Assembly (NCBI GenBank): GCA_030762175.1 | Contig: JAUJEO010000019.1 | Coordinates: 4,408,001-4,472,000, forward strand | Origin: Metallyticus violacea | Lineage: Eukaryota; Arthropoda; Insecta; Mantodea; Metallyticidae | Direction of reading: 5' to 3' | DNA length: 64,000 nucleotides | In this document: positions 38,401 through 49,190 of the stretch, in pieces | Layout of the letters: every line of letters starts with the position of its first letter | Position numbering within the stretch: position 1 is the stretch's first letter | Position numbers and translations under genes: made by a program | Notes under the pieces: generated by a model | Databases searched by the model: none | What the model saw: only the letters and a program-made list of their open reading frames with translations | Told to the model about the DNA's origin: nothing

Positions 38401-39215
38401 CGTTAGAATCACTTTTTTTCCGTTCTTATTTAAGATTACTGGTTCTCTTTCATTATACTAGTTTGATAGCCTCAGACAAGCATATTATGCGCAAAGAATC
38501 TCGAAAAGATTAAAATTTTATTTCGAATTTTGGAAACTTCGTTAGAATCACTTTTTTTCCGTTCTTATTTGAGATAACTGGTTCTCTTTCATTATACTAG
38601 TTTGATAGCCTCAGAAAAGCATACTATGCGCAAAGAATCTCTAAAAGAAAAAATTTTTTTTTCGAAGTTTGGAAACTTCGTTAGAATCACTTTTTTTCCG
38701 TTCTTATTTGAGATAACTGGTTCTCTTTCATTATACTAGTTTGATAGCCTCAGAAAAGCATAGGTATGCGCAAAGAATCTCGAAAAGAAAAAAATTTTTT
38801 TTCGAAGTTTGGAAACTTCGTTAGAATCACTTTTTTTCCGTTCTTATTTATGATAACTTGTTCTCTTTCATTATACTAGTTTGATAGCCTTAGACAAGCA
38901 TATTATGCGCAAAGAATCTCGAAAAGAAAAAAATTTTTTTTCGAAGTTTGGAAACTTCGTTAGAATCACTTTTTTTCCGTTCTTATTTAAGATTACTGGT
39001 TCTCTTTCATTATACTAGTTTGATAGCCTCAGAGAAGCATATTATGCGCAAAGAACCTCGAAAAGAAAAAAATTTTTTTTCGAAGTTTGGAAACTTCGTT
39101 AGAATCACTTTTTTTCCGTTCTTATTTGAGATAACTTGTTCTCTTTCGTTATACTAGTTTGATAGCCTTAGACAAGCATATTATGCGCAAAGAATCTCGA
39201 AAAGAAAAAAATTTT
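29485..39215 (+). repeat. ACAAGC sub-array, segmental duplication copy 2
   Basis: Collinear with copy 1 in blocks: 28.94-30.03 kb at offset 12,095; 30.12-30.8 kb at 10,982; about 31.1-33.2 kb at 13,205; 33.4-36.3 kb at 10,839; 36.5-37.4 kb at 10,700; 37.6-39.2 kb at 10,283. Offset changes are near-multiples of 139, so whole units were gained or lost. A 2,223-bp (16-unit) repetition (30,123 and 32,346) is private to this copy. Confidence 0.8.
32003..32019 (+). other. Best CENP-B-box-like variant (copy 2)
   Basis: Duplicate of the variant at 18,798-18,814, carried along in the large segmental duplication (offset 13,205). It has the same CTTCGTTGGAATCACTT and also shares the neighbouring CGATGTTTGG change. 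Confidence 0.3.
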
Positions 39216-39989
39216 TTTTCGAAGTTTGGAAACTTCGTTAGAATCACTTTTTTTCCGTTCTTATTTGAGATAACTGGTTCTCTTTCATTATACTAGTTTG
39301 ATAGTCTCAGAAAAGCATATTATGCGCAAAGAATCTCGAAAAGAAAAAAAATTTTTTTTGAAGTTTGGAAACTTCCTTAGAATCACTTTTTTTCCATTCT
39401 TATTTGAGATAACTTGTTCTCTTTCATTATACTAGTTTGATAGCCTTAGACAAGCATATTATGCGCAAAGAATCTCGAAAAGAAAAAAAATTTTTTTCGA
39501 AGTTTGGAAACTTCGTTAGAATCACTTTTTTTCCGTTCTTATTTAAGATAACTTGTTCTCTTTCATTATACTATTTGATAGCCTTAGACAAGCATATTAT
39601 GCGCAAAGAATCTCGAAAAGAAAAAAATTTTTTTTCGAAGTTTGGAAACTTCGTTAGAATCACTTTTTTTCCGTTCTTATTTGAGATAACTGGTTCTCTT
39701 TCATTATACTAGTTTGATAGCCTCAGACAAGCATATTATGCGCAAAGAATCTCGAAAAGAAAAAAATTTTTTTTCGAAGTTTGGAAACTTCCTTAGAATC
39801 ACTTTTTTTCCATTCTTATTTGAGATAACTTGTTCTCTTTCATTATACTTGTTTGATAGCCTTAGACAAGCATATTATGCGCAAAGAATCTCGAAAAGAA
39901 AAAAATTTTTTTTCGAAGTTTGGAAACTTCGTTATAATCACTTTTTTTCGTTCTTATTTAAGATTACTGGTTCTCTTTCATTATACTAG

Positions 39990-40109
39990 TTTGATAGCCT
40001 CAGACAAGCATATTATGCGCAAAGAATCTCGAAAAGAAAAAAATTTTTTTTCGAAGTTTGGAAACTTCGTTAGAATCACTTTTTTTCCGTTCTTATTTGA
40101 GATAACTTG
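39990..40109 (+). repeat. 120-bp deleted monomer (1 of 8)
   Basis: The 19 bases TTCTCTTTCATTATACTAG are missing between GATAACTTG and TTTGATAG. At 120 bp (a multiple of three) the unit keeps the reading frame, which explains the longest frames in the window, such as 131 codons from 39,853. Confidence 0.9.
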
Positions 40110-41499
40110 TTTGATAGCCTTAGACAAGCATATTATGCGCAAAGAATCTCGAAAAGAAAAAAATTTTTTTTCGAAGTTAGGAAACTTCGTTAGAATCACT
40201 TTTTTTCCGTTCTTATTTAAGATTACTGGTTCACTTTCATTATACTAGTTTGATAGCCTCAGACAAGCATATTATGCGCAAAGAACCTCGAAAAGATTAA
40301 AATTTTATTTCGAAGTTTGGAAACTTCGTTAGAATCACTTTTTTTCCGTTCTTATTTGAGATAACTGGTTCTCTTTCATTATACTAGTTTGATAGCCTCA
40401 GAAAAGCATATTATGCGCAAAGAATCTCTAAAAGAAAAAAATTTTTTTTCGAAGTTTGGAAACTTCGTTAGAATCACTTTTTTTCCGTTCTTATTTGAGA
40501 TAACTGGTTCTCTTTCATTATACTAGTTTGATAGCCTCAGAAATGCATAGGTATGCGCAAAGAATCTCGAAAAGAAAAAAATTTTTTTTCGAAGTTTGGA
40601 AACTTCGTTAGAATCACTTTTTTCCGTTCTTATTTGAGATAACTGGTTCTGTTTCATTATACTAGTTTGATAATCTCAAAAAAGCATATTATGCGCAAAG
40701 AATCTAGAAAAGAAAAAAATTTTTTTTCGAAGATTGGAAACCTCGTTAGAATCACTTTTTTTCCGTTCTTATTTGAGATAACTGGTTCTCTTTCATTATA
40801 CTAGTTTGATAGCCTCAGAAAAGCATAGGTATGCGCAAAGAATCTCGAAAAGAAAAAAATTTTTTTTCGAAGTTTGGAAACTTCGTTAGAATCACTTTTT
40901 TTCCGTTCTTATTTGAGATAACTGGTTCTGTTTCATTATACTAGTTTGATAGTCTCAGAAAAGCATATTATGCGCAAAGAATCTAGAAAAGAAAAAAATT
41001 TTTTTTCGAAGATTGGAAACCTTGTTAGAATCACTTTTTTTCCGTTCTTATTTGAGATAACTGGTTCTCTTTCATTATACTAGTTTGATAGCCTCAGACA
41101 AGCATATTATGCGCAAAGAATCTCGAAAAGAAAAAAATTTTTTTTCGAAGTTTGGAAACTTCCTTAGAATCACTTTTTTTCCATTCTTATTTGAGATAAC
41201 TTGTTCTCTTTCATTATACTAGTTTGATAGCCTTAGACAAGCATATTATGCGCAAAGAATCTCGAAAAGAAAAAAATTTTTTTTCGAAGTTTGGAAACTT
41301 CGTTAGAATCACTTTTTTTCCGTTCTTATTTAAGATAACTTGTTCTCTTTCATTATACTATTTGATAGCCTTAGACAAGCATATTATGCGCAAAGAATCT
41401 CGAAAAGAAAAAAATTTTTTTTCGAAGTTTGGAAACTTCGTTAGAATCACTTTTTTCCCGTTCTTATTTGAGATAACTGGTTCTCTTTCATTATACTAG

Positions 41500-41619
41500 T
41501 TTGATAGCCTCAGACAAGCATATTATGCGCAAAGAATCTCGAAAATAAAAAAATTTTTTTTCGAAGTTTGGAAACTTCGTTAGAATCACTTTTTTTCCGT
41601 TCTTATTTGAGATAACTTG
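41500..41619 (+). repeat. 120-bp deleted monomer (2 of 8)
   Basis: Same 19-base deletion. The unit also carries CGAAAATAAAAAAA, shared with 46,202 and 53,786. Confidence 0.9.
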
Positions 41620-44138
41620 TTTGATAGCCTTAGACAAGCATATTATGCGCAAAGAATCTCGAAAAGAAAAAAACTTTTTTTCGAAGTTAGGAAACTTCGT
41701 TAGAATCACTTCTTTTCCGTTCTTATTTAAGATTACTGGTTCTCTTTCATTATACTAGTTTGATAGCCTCAGACAAGCATATTATGCGCAAAGAATCTCG
41801 AAAAGATTAAAATTTTATTTCGAAGTTTGGAAACTTCGTTAGAATCACTTTTTTTCCGTTCTTATTTGAGATAACTGGTTCTCTTTCATTATACTAGTTT
41901 GATAGCCTAAGAAAAGCATAGGTATGCGCAAAGAATCTCGAAAAGAAAAAAATTTTTTTTCGAAGTTTGGAAACTTCGTTAGAATCACTTTTTTTCCGTT
42001 CTTATGTGAGATAACTGGTTCTGTTTCATTATACTAGTTTGATAGTCTCAGAAAAGCATATTATGCGCAAAGAATCTAGAAAAGAAAAAAATTTTTTTTG
42101 GAAGATTGGAAACCTCGTTAGAATCACTTTTTTTCCGTTCTAATTTGAGATAACTGGTTCTCTTTCATTATACTAGTTTGATAGCCTTAGACAAGCATAT
42201 TATGCGCAAAGAATCTCGAAAAGAAAAAAAATTTTTTTCGAAGTTTGGAAACTTCCTTAGAATCACTTTTTTTCCATTCTTATTTGAGATAACTTGTTCT
42301 CTTTCATTATACTAGTTTGATAGCCTTAGACAAGCATATTATGCGCAAAGAATCTCGAAAAGAAAAAATTTTTTTTTCGAAGTTTGGAAACTTCGTTAGA
42401 ATCACTTTTTTTCCGTTCTTATTTAAGATAACTTGTTCTCTTTCATTATACTATATGATAGCCTTAGACAAGCATATTATGCGCAAAGAATCTCGAAAAG
42501 AAAAAAATTTTTTTTCGAAGTTTGGAAACTTCGTTAGAATGACTTTTTTTCCGTTCTTATTTGAGATAACTGGTTCTCTTTCATTATACTAGTTTGATAG
42601 CCTCAGACAAGCATATTATGCGCAAAGAATCTCGAAAAGAAAAAAATTTTTTTTCGAAGTTTGGAAACTTCCTTAGAATCACTTTTTTTCCATTCTTATT
42701 TGAGATAACTTGTTCTCTTTCATTATACTTGTTTGATAGACTCAGACAAGCATATTATGCGCAAAGAATCTCGAAAAGAAAAAAATTTTTTTTCGAAGTT
42801 TGGAAACTTCGTTATAATCTCTTTTTTTCCGTTCTTATTTAAGATTACTGGTTCTCTTTCATTATACTAGTTTGATAGCCTCAGACAAGCATATTATGCG
42901 CAAAGAATCTCGAAAAGAAAAAAATTTTTTTTCGAAGTTTGGAAACTTCGTTAGAATCACTTTTTTTCCGTTCTTATTTGAGATAACTTGTTCTCTTTCA
43001 TTATACTAGTTTGATAGCCTTAGACAAGCATATTATGCGCAAAGAATCTCGAAAAGAAAAAATTTTTTTTTCGAAGTTAGGAAACTTCGTTAGAATCACT
43101 TTTTTTCCGTTCTTATTTAAGATTACTGGTTCTCTTTCATTATACTAGTTTGATAGCCTCAGACTAGCATATTATGCGCAAAGAATCTCGAAAAGATTAA
43201 AATTTTATTTCGAAGTTTGGAAACTTCGTTAGAATCACTTTTTTTCCGTTCTTATTTGAGATAACTGGTTCTCTTTCATTATACTAGTTTGATAGCCTCA
43301 GAAAAGCATATTATGCGCAAAGAATCTCTAAAAGAAAAATTTTTTTTTTCGAAGTTTGGAAACTTCGTTAGAATCACTTTCTTTCCATTCTTATTTGAGA
43401 TAACTTGTTCTCTTTCATTATACTTCTTTGATAGCCTTAGACAAGCATATTATGCGCAAAGAATGTCCAAAAGAAAAAAATTTTTTTTCGAAGTTTGGAA
43501 ACTTCGTTAGAATCACTTTATTTCCGTTCTTATTTAAGATTACTGGTTCTCTTTCATTATACTAGTTTGATAGCCTCAGCAAGCATATTATGCGCAAAGA
43601 ATCTCGAAAAGAAAAAAATTTTTTTTCGAAGTTTGGAAACTTCGTTAGAATCACTTTTTTTCCGTTCTTATTTGAGATAACTTGTTCTCTTTCATTATAC
43701 TAGTTTGATAGCCTTAGACAAGCATATTATGCGCAAAGAATCTCGAAAAGAAAAAAATTTTTTTTCGAAGTTTGGAAACTTCGTTAGAATCACTTTTTTT
43801 CCGTTCTTATTTGAGATAACTGGTTATCTTTCATTATACTAGTTTGATAGCCTCAGACAAGCATATTATGCGCAAAGAATCTCGAAAAGAAAAAAATTTT
43901 TTTTCGAAGTTTGGAAACTTCCTTAGAATCACTTTTTTTCCATTCTTATTTGAGATAACTTGTTCTCTTTCATTATACTTGTTTGATAGCCTTAGACAAG
44001 CATATTATGCGCAAAGAATCTCGAAAAGAAAAAAATTTTTTTTCGAAGTTTGGAAACTTCGTTAGAATCACTTTTTTTCCGTTCTTATTTGAGATAACTT
44101 GTTCTCTTTCATTATACTAGTTTGATAGCCTTAGACAA

Positions 44139-44149
44139 GCATATTATGC
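44139..44149. other. Small dyad GCATA-T-TATGC in the monomer
   Basis: Five-base arms GCATA and TATGC flank a single T. In a recurrent subtype the centre is replaced by GG (GCATAGGTATGC, for example around 21,799, 24,025 and 28,484), which keeps both arms intact. Other subtypes keep only four-base arms (GCATTTTATGC, GCATATAATGC). A protein-binding site is possible but not shown. Confidence 0.5.
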
Positions 44150-44167
44150 GCAAAGAATCTCGAAAAG

Positions 44168-44182
44168 AAAAAAATTTTTTTT
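44168..44182. other. A7T8 tract of the monomer
   Basis: Seven A followed by eight T at the centre of the unit, forming with flanking CGAAAAG and CG an imperfect larger palindrome. Tract lengths vary from unit to unit (A5T10 to A9T5 or so). One subtype carries GATTAAAATTTTATTT instead, as at 20,019-20,034. Such tracts are stiff or bent and tend to exclude nucleosomes. Several duplication junctions in this window lie in this tract. Confidence 0.9.
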
Positions 44183-44200
44183 CGAAGTTTGGAAACTTCG
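44183..44200. other. 18-bp dyad CGAAGTTT-GG-AAACTTCG
   Basis: Perfect eight-base inverted arms with a GG centre lie directly after the A/T tract in the majority unit. Variant units break a pair without compensation (GAAGTTAGG, GAAACTTCC, GAAACGTCG, GAAGATTGG with AAACCTCG). Selection for an RNA hairpin is therefore not supported. A DNA dyad or cruciform is possible. Confidence 0.85.
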
Positions 44201-44212
44201 TTAGAATCACTT
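44196..44212 (+). other. CENP-B-box-like stretch in the consensus monomer
   Basis: CTTCGTTAGAATCACTT compared with the known mammalian CENP-B box CTTCGTTGGAAACGGGA agrees at 11 of 17 positions. Of the nine bases usually treated as essential (TTCG, A, CGGG) it has six; the GGG is missing. In the 417-bp trimer at 43,843-44,259 the first unit has CTTCCTTAG and the next two have CTTCGTTAG, so intact and disrupted forms are interspersed. Resemblance may be chance; function is not shown. Confidence 0.3.
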
Positions 44213-44488
44213 TTTTTCCGTTCTTATTTGAGATAACTGGTTCTCTTTCATTATACTAGTTTGATAGCCTCAGACAAGCATATTATGCGCAAAGAATCTC
44301 GAAAAGAAAAAAATTTTTTTTCGAAGTTTGGAAACTTCCTTAGAATCACTTTTTTTCCATTCTTATTTGAGATAACTTGTTCTCTTTCATTATACTTGTT
44401 TGATAGCCTTAGACAAGCATATTATGCGCAAAGAATCTCGAAAAGAAAAAAATTTTTTTTCGAAGTTTGGAAACTTCGTTAGAATCAC

Positions 44489-45270
44489 TTTTTTTTGCGT
44501 TCTTGTTTGAGATAACTTGTTCTCTCTTATTATACTAGTTTGATAGCCTCAGAGAAGCATATTATGCGCAAAGAATCTCGAAAAGAAGAAAAATTTTTTT
44601 CGAAGTTTGGCAACTTCGTTAGAATCACTTTTTTTCCGTTCTTGTTTGAGATAACTGGATCTCTTTCATTATTCTAGTTTGATAGCCTCAGAGAAGCATA
44701 TTATGCGCAAGGAATCTCGAAAAGAAAAAAATTTTTTTTCGAAGTTTGGAAACGTAGTTAGAATCACTATTTTCCGTTCTTATTTGAGATAACTAGTTCT
44801 CTTTCATTATACAATTTGATAGCCTAAGAAAAGAATATTATGCGCAAAGAATCTCGAAAAGAAAAAAATTTTTTTCGAAGTTTGGAAACTTCATTAGAAT
44901 CACTTTTTTTCCGTTCTTGTTTGAGATAACTTGTTCTCTTTCATTATACTAGTTTGATAGCCTCAGAGAAGCATATTATGCGCAAAGAATCTCGAAAAGA
45001 AGAAAAATTTTTTTCGAAGTTTGGAAACTTCGTTAGAATCACTTTTTTTCCGTTCTTATTTGAGATAACTGGTTCTCTTTCATTATACTAGTTTGATAGC
45101 CTCAGTAAAGCATATTATGCGCAAAAAATCTCGAAAAGAAAAAAAAAATTTTTCGAAGTTTGGAAACGTCTTTTGAATCACTTTTTTCCGTCCTTATTTG
45201 AGATAACTGGTTCTCTTTCATTATACTAGTTTGATAGCCTCAGAAAAGCATATTATGCGCAAAGAATCTC
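44489..45270 (+). repeat. AGAAGC-type patch in HOR copy 1
   Basis: Units with CAGAGAAGC, TTCTTGTTTGAG, GAAGAAAAA and a short unit with ACAATTTGATAG, all typical of the array left of 17.4 kb. The left boundary falls in a T8 run followed by GCG. Confidence 0.85.
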
Positions 45271-46201
45271 TAAAAGAAAAAAATTTTTTTTCGAAGTTTG
45301 GAAACTTCGTTAGAATCACTTTTTTCCGTTCTTATTTGAGATAACTGGTTCTGTTTCATTATACTAGTTTGATAATCTCAAAAAAGCATATTATGCGCAA
45401 AGAATCTAGAAAAGAAAAAAATTTTTTTTCGAAGATTGGAAACCTCGTTAGAATCACTTTTTTTCCGTTCTTATTTGAGATAACTGGTTCTCTTTCATTA
45501 TACTAGTTTGATAGCCTCAGAAAAGCATAGGTATGCGCAAAGAATCTCGAAAAGAAAAAAATTTTTTTTCGAAGTTTGGAAACTTCGTTAGAATCACTTT
45601 TTTTCCGTTCTTATTTGAGATAACTGGTTCTGTTTCATTATACTAGTTTGATAGTCTCAGAAAAGCATATTATGCGCAAAGAATCTAGAAAAGAAAAAAA
45701 TTTTTTTTCGAAGATTGGAAACCTCGTTAGAATCACTTTTTTTCCGTTCTTATTTGAGATAACTGGTTCTCTTTCATTATACTAGTTTGATAGCCTCAGA
45801 CAAGCATATTATGCGCAAAGAATCTCGAAAAGAAAAAAATTTTTTTTCGAAGTTTGGAAACTTCCTTAGAATCACTTTTTTTCCATTCTTATTTGAGATA
45901 ACTTGTTCTCTTTCATTATACTAGTTTGATAGCCTTAGACAAGCATATTATGCGCAAAGAATCTCGAAAAGAAAAAAATTTTTTTTCGAAGTTTGGAAAC
46001 TTCGTTAGAATCACTTTTTTTCCGTTCTTATTTAAGATAACTTGTTCTCTTTCATTATACTATTTGATAGCCTTAGACAAGCATATTATGCGCAAAGAAT
46101 CTCGAAAAGAAAAAAATTTTTTTTCGAAGTTTGGAAACTTCGTTAGAATCACTTTTTTCCCGTTCTTATTTGAGATAACTGGTTCTCTTTCATTATACTA
46201 G

Positions 46202-46321
46202 TTTGATAGCCTCAGACAAGCATATTATGCGCAAAGAATCTCGAAAATAAAAAAATTTTTTTTCGAAGTTTGGAAACTTCGTTAGAATCACTTTTTTTCC
46301 GTTCTTATTTGAGATAACTTG
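46202..46321 (+). repeat. 120-bp deleted monomer (3 of 8)
   Basis: Same deletion; duplicate of 41,500-41,619 at offset 4,702. Confidence 0.9.
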
Positions 46322-49190
46322 TTTGATAGCCTTAGACAAGCATATTATGCGCAAAGAATCTCGAAAAGAAAAAAACTTTTTTTCGAAGTTAGGAAACTTC
46401 GTTAGAATCACTTCTTTTCCGTTCTTATTTAAGATTACTGGTTCTCTTTCATTATACTAGTTTGATAGCCTCAGACAAGCATATTATGCGCAAAGAATCT
46501 CGAAAAGATTAAAATTTTATTTCGAAGTTTGGAAACTTCGTTAGAATCACTTTTTTTCCGTTCTTATTTGAGATAACTGGTTCTCTTTCATTATACTAGT
46601 TTGATAGCCTAAGAAAAGCATAGGTATGCGCAAAGAATCTCGAAAAGAAAAAAATTTTTTTTCGAAGTTTGGAAACTTCGTTAGAATCACTTTTTTTCCG
46701 TTCTTATGTGAGATAACTGGTTCTGTTTCATTATACTAGTTTGATAGTCTCAGAAAAGCATATTATGCGCAAAGAATCTAGAAAAGAAAAAAATTTTTTT
46801 TGGAAGATTGGAAACCTCGTTAGAATCACTTTTTTTCCGTTCTAATTTGAGATAACTGGTTCTCTTTCATTATACTAGTTTGATAGCCTTAGACAAGCAT
46901 ATTATGCGCAAAGAATCTCGAAAAGAAAAAAAATTTTTTTCGAAGTTTGGAAACTTCCTTAGAATCACTTTTTTTCCATTCTTATTTGAGATAACTTGTT
47001 CTCTTTCATTATACTAGTTTGATAGCCTTAGACAAGCATATTATGCGCAAAGAATCTCGAAAAGAAAAAAATTTTTTTTCGAAGTTTGGAAACTTCGTTA
47101 GAATCACTTTTTTTCCGTTCTTATTTAAGATAACTTGTTCTCTTTCATTATACTATATGATAGCCTTAGACAAGCATATTATGCGCAAAGAATCTCGAAA
47201 AGAAAAAAATTTTTTTTCGAAGTTTGGAAACTTCGTTAGAATGACTTTTTTTCCGTTCTTATTTGAGATAACTGGTTCTCTTTCATTATACTAGTTTGAT
47301 AGCCTCAGACAAGCATATTATGCGCAAAGAATCTCGAAAAGAAAAAAATTTTTTTTCGAAGTTTGGAAACTTCCTTAGAATCACTTTTTTTCCATTCTTA
47401 TTTGAGATAACTTGTTCTCTTTCATTATACTTGTTTGATAGACTCAGACAAGCATATTATGCGCAAAGAATCTCGAAAAGAAAAAAATTTTTTTTCGAAG
47501 TTTGGAAACTTCGTTATAATCTCTTTTTTTCCGTTCTTATTTAAGATTACTGGTTCTCTTTCATTATACTAGTTTGATAGCCTCAGACAAGCATATTATG
47601 CGCAAAGAATCTCGAAAAGAAAAAAATTTTTTTTCGAAGTTTGGAAACTTCGTTAGAATCACTTTTTTTCCGTTCTTATTTGAGATAACTTGTTCTCTTT
47701 CATTATACTAGTTTGATAGCCTTAGACAAGCATATTATGCGCAAAGAATCTCGAAAAGAAAAAATTTTTTTTTCGAAGTTAGGAAACTTCGTTAGAATCA
47801 CTTTTTTTCCGTTCTTATTTAAGATTACTGGTTCTCTTTCATTATACTAGTTTGATAGCCTCAGACTAGCATATTATGCGCAAAGAATCTCGAAAAGATT
47901 AAAATTTTATTTCGAAGTTTGGAAACTTCGTTAGAATCACTTTTTTTCCGTTCTTATTTGAGATAACTGGTTCTCTTTCATTATACTAGTTTGATAGCCT
48001 CAGAAAAGCATATTATGCGCAAAGAATCTCTAAAAGAAAAATTTTTTTTTTCGAAGTTTGGAAACTTCGTTAGAATCACTTTCTTTCCATTCTTATTTGA
48101 GATAACTTGTTCTCTTTCATTATACTTCTTTGATAGCCTTAGACAAGCATATTATGCGCAAAGAATGTCCAAAAGAAAAAAATTTTTTTTCGAAGTTTGG
48201 AAACTTCGTTAGAATCACTTTATTTCCGTTCTTATTTAAGATTACTGGTTCTCTTTCATTATACTAGTTTGATAGCCTCAGCAAGCATATTATGCGCAAA
48301 GAATCTCGAAAAGAAAAAAATTTTTTTTCGAAGTTTGGAAACTTCGTTAGAATCACTTTTTTTCCGTTCTTATTTGAGATAACTTGTTCTCTTTCATTAT
48401 ACTAGTTTGATAGCCTTAGACAAGCATATTATGCGCAAAGAATCTCGAAAAGAAAAAAATTTTTTTTCGAAGTTTGGAAACTTCGTTAGAATCACTTTTT
48501 TTCCGTTCTTATTTGAGATAACTGGTTATCTTTCATTATACTAGTTTGATAGCCTCAGACAAGCATATTATGCGCAAAGAATCTCGAAAAGAAAAAAATT
48601 TTTTTTCGAAGTTTGGAAACTTCCTTAGAATCACTTTTTTTCCATTCTTATTTGAGATAACTTGTTCTCTTTCATTATACTTGTTTGATAGCCTTAGACA
48701 AGCATATTATGCGCAAAGAATCTCGAAAAGAAAAAAATTTTTTTTCGAAGTTTGGAAACTTCGTTAGAATCACTTTTTTTCCGTTCTTATTTGAGATAAC
48801 TTGTTCTCTTTCATTATACTAGTTTGATAGCCTTAGACAAGCATATTATGCGCAAAGAATCTCGAAAAGAAAAAAATTTTTTTTCGAAGTTTGGAAACTT
48901 CGTTAGAATCACTTTTTTTCCGTTCTTATTTGAGATAACTGGTTCTCTTTCATTATACTAGTTTGATAGCCTCAGACAAGCATATTATGCGCAAAGAATC
49001 TCGAAAAGAAAAAAATTTTTTTTCGAAGTTTGGAAACTTCCTTAGAATCACTTTTTTTCCATTCTTATTTGAGATAACTTGTTCTCTTTCATTATACTTG
49101 TTTGATAGCCTTAGACAAGCATATTATGCGCAAAGAATCTCGAAAAGAAAAAAATTTTTTTTCGAAGTTTGGAAACTTCGTTAGAATCAC

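Larger units (their letters stand above)
39215..42450 (+). repeat. ACAAGC units preceding the higher-order repeat
   Basis: Contains two 120-bp deleted units (39,990-40,109 and 41,500-41,619) and the marker GATAATCTCAAAAAAGC at about 40,668. The part from about 39.8 to 41.7 kb recurs at 52.07-54.0 kb, offset 12,286. Confidence 0.8.
43843..44259 (+). repeat. 417-bp trimer repeated from 44,260
   Basis: Three exact 139-bp units (starts 43,843, 43,982 and 44,121) with order CTTCCTTAG, CTTCGTTAG, CTTCGTTAG. The pattern restarts at 44,260 and is cut by the AGAAGC patch at about 44,489. The trimer recurs in HOR copies 2, 4 and 5 (48,545, 56,407 and 60,417). Confidence 0.8.
44121..44259 (+). repeat. 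Representative consensus monomer, 139 bp
   Basis: This unit is close to the majority sequence of the right half of the window and serves as the reference for motif positions. In order it holds the anchor TTTGATAGCC, the subtype-defining hexamer ACAAGC, the small dyad GCATATTATGC, AAAGAATCTCGAAAAG, an A7T8 tract, the 18-bp dyad CGAAGTTTGGAAACTTCG, TTAGAATCAC, a T7 run, CCGTTCTTATTTGAGATAAC, and TTCTCTTTCATTATACTAG. Units differ mainly in the hexamer, in the base after CTTC (G, C or A), in GAGATAACTGG versus GAGATAACTTG versus AAGATTACTGG, and in tract lengths. Confidence 0.95.
42451..47152 (+). repeat. Higher-order repeat copy 1, 4,702 bp (34 units)
   Basis: Bounded by the marker CTATATGATAG at 42,451 and 47,153. 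Length equals 34 units minus 24 bases, of which 19 are the one deleted unit at 46,202-46,321. It contains an AGAAGC patch from about 44,489 to 45,270. The segment from about 40.6 to 45.27 kb is repeated from 45.27 to 49.96 kb at the same 4,702 offset, so this copy arose by tandem duplication. Confidence 0.85.

Noticed and set aside
39981..40199. Minus-strand frames of about 66-72 codons containing ILTKFPNFEKKFF
   Set aside because: Reverse-complement readings of the same units, present only where the deleted unit keeps frame open. No independent support.
39853..40248. Longest reading frames (131 codons here and at 52,139; many of 61-115 codons), basic phenylalanine/lysine-rich peptides
   Set aside because: They are translations of the satellite. 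The unit length leaves remainder 1 modulo 3, the same peptide pieces recur in several frames, and the longest frames exist only because a 120-bp unit keeps frame. No start context, domain or codon pattern suggests coding.
44183..44212. Intrinsic terminator or structured RNA from the dyad
   Set aside because: The dyad is not followed directly by a T run on either strand, arm changes are uncompensated, and the element repeats about 460 times without genes to terminate.
44244..44262. TATA-like or bacterial -10/-35-like motifs (CATTATACT, TTGAGA)
   Set aside because: Expected in 31% G+C repetitive DNA, present in every unit, and not upstream of any gene.
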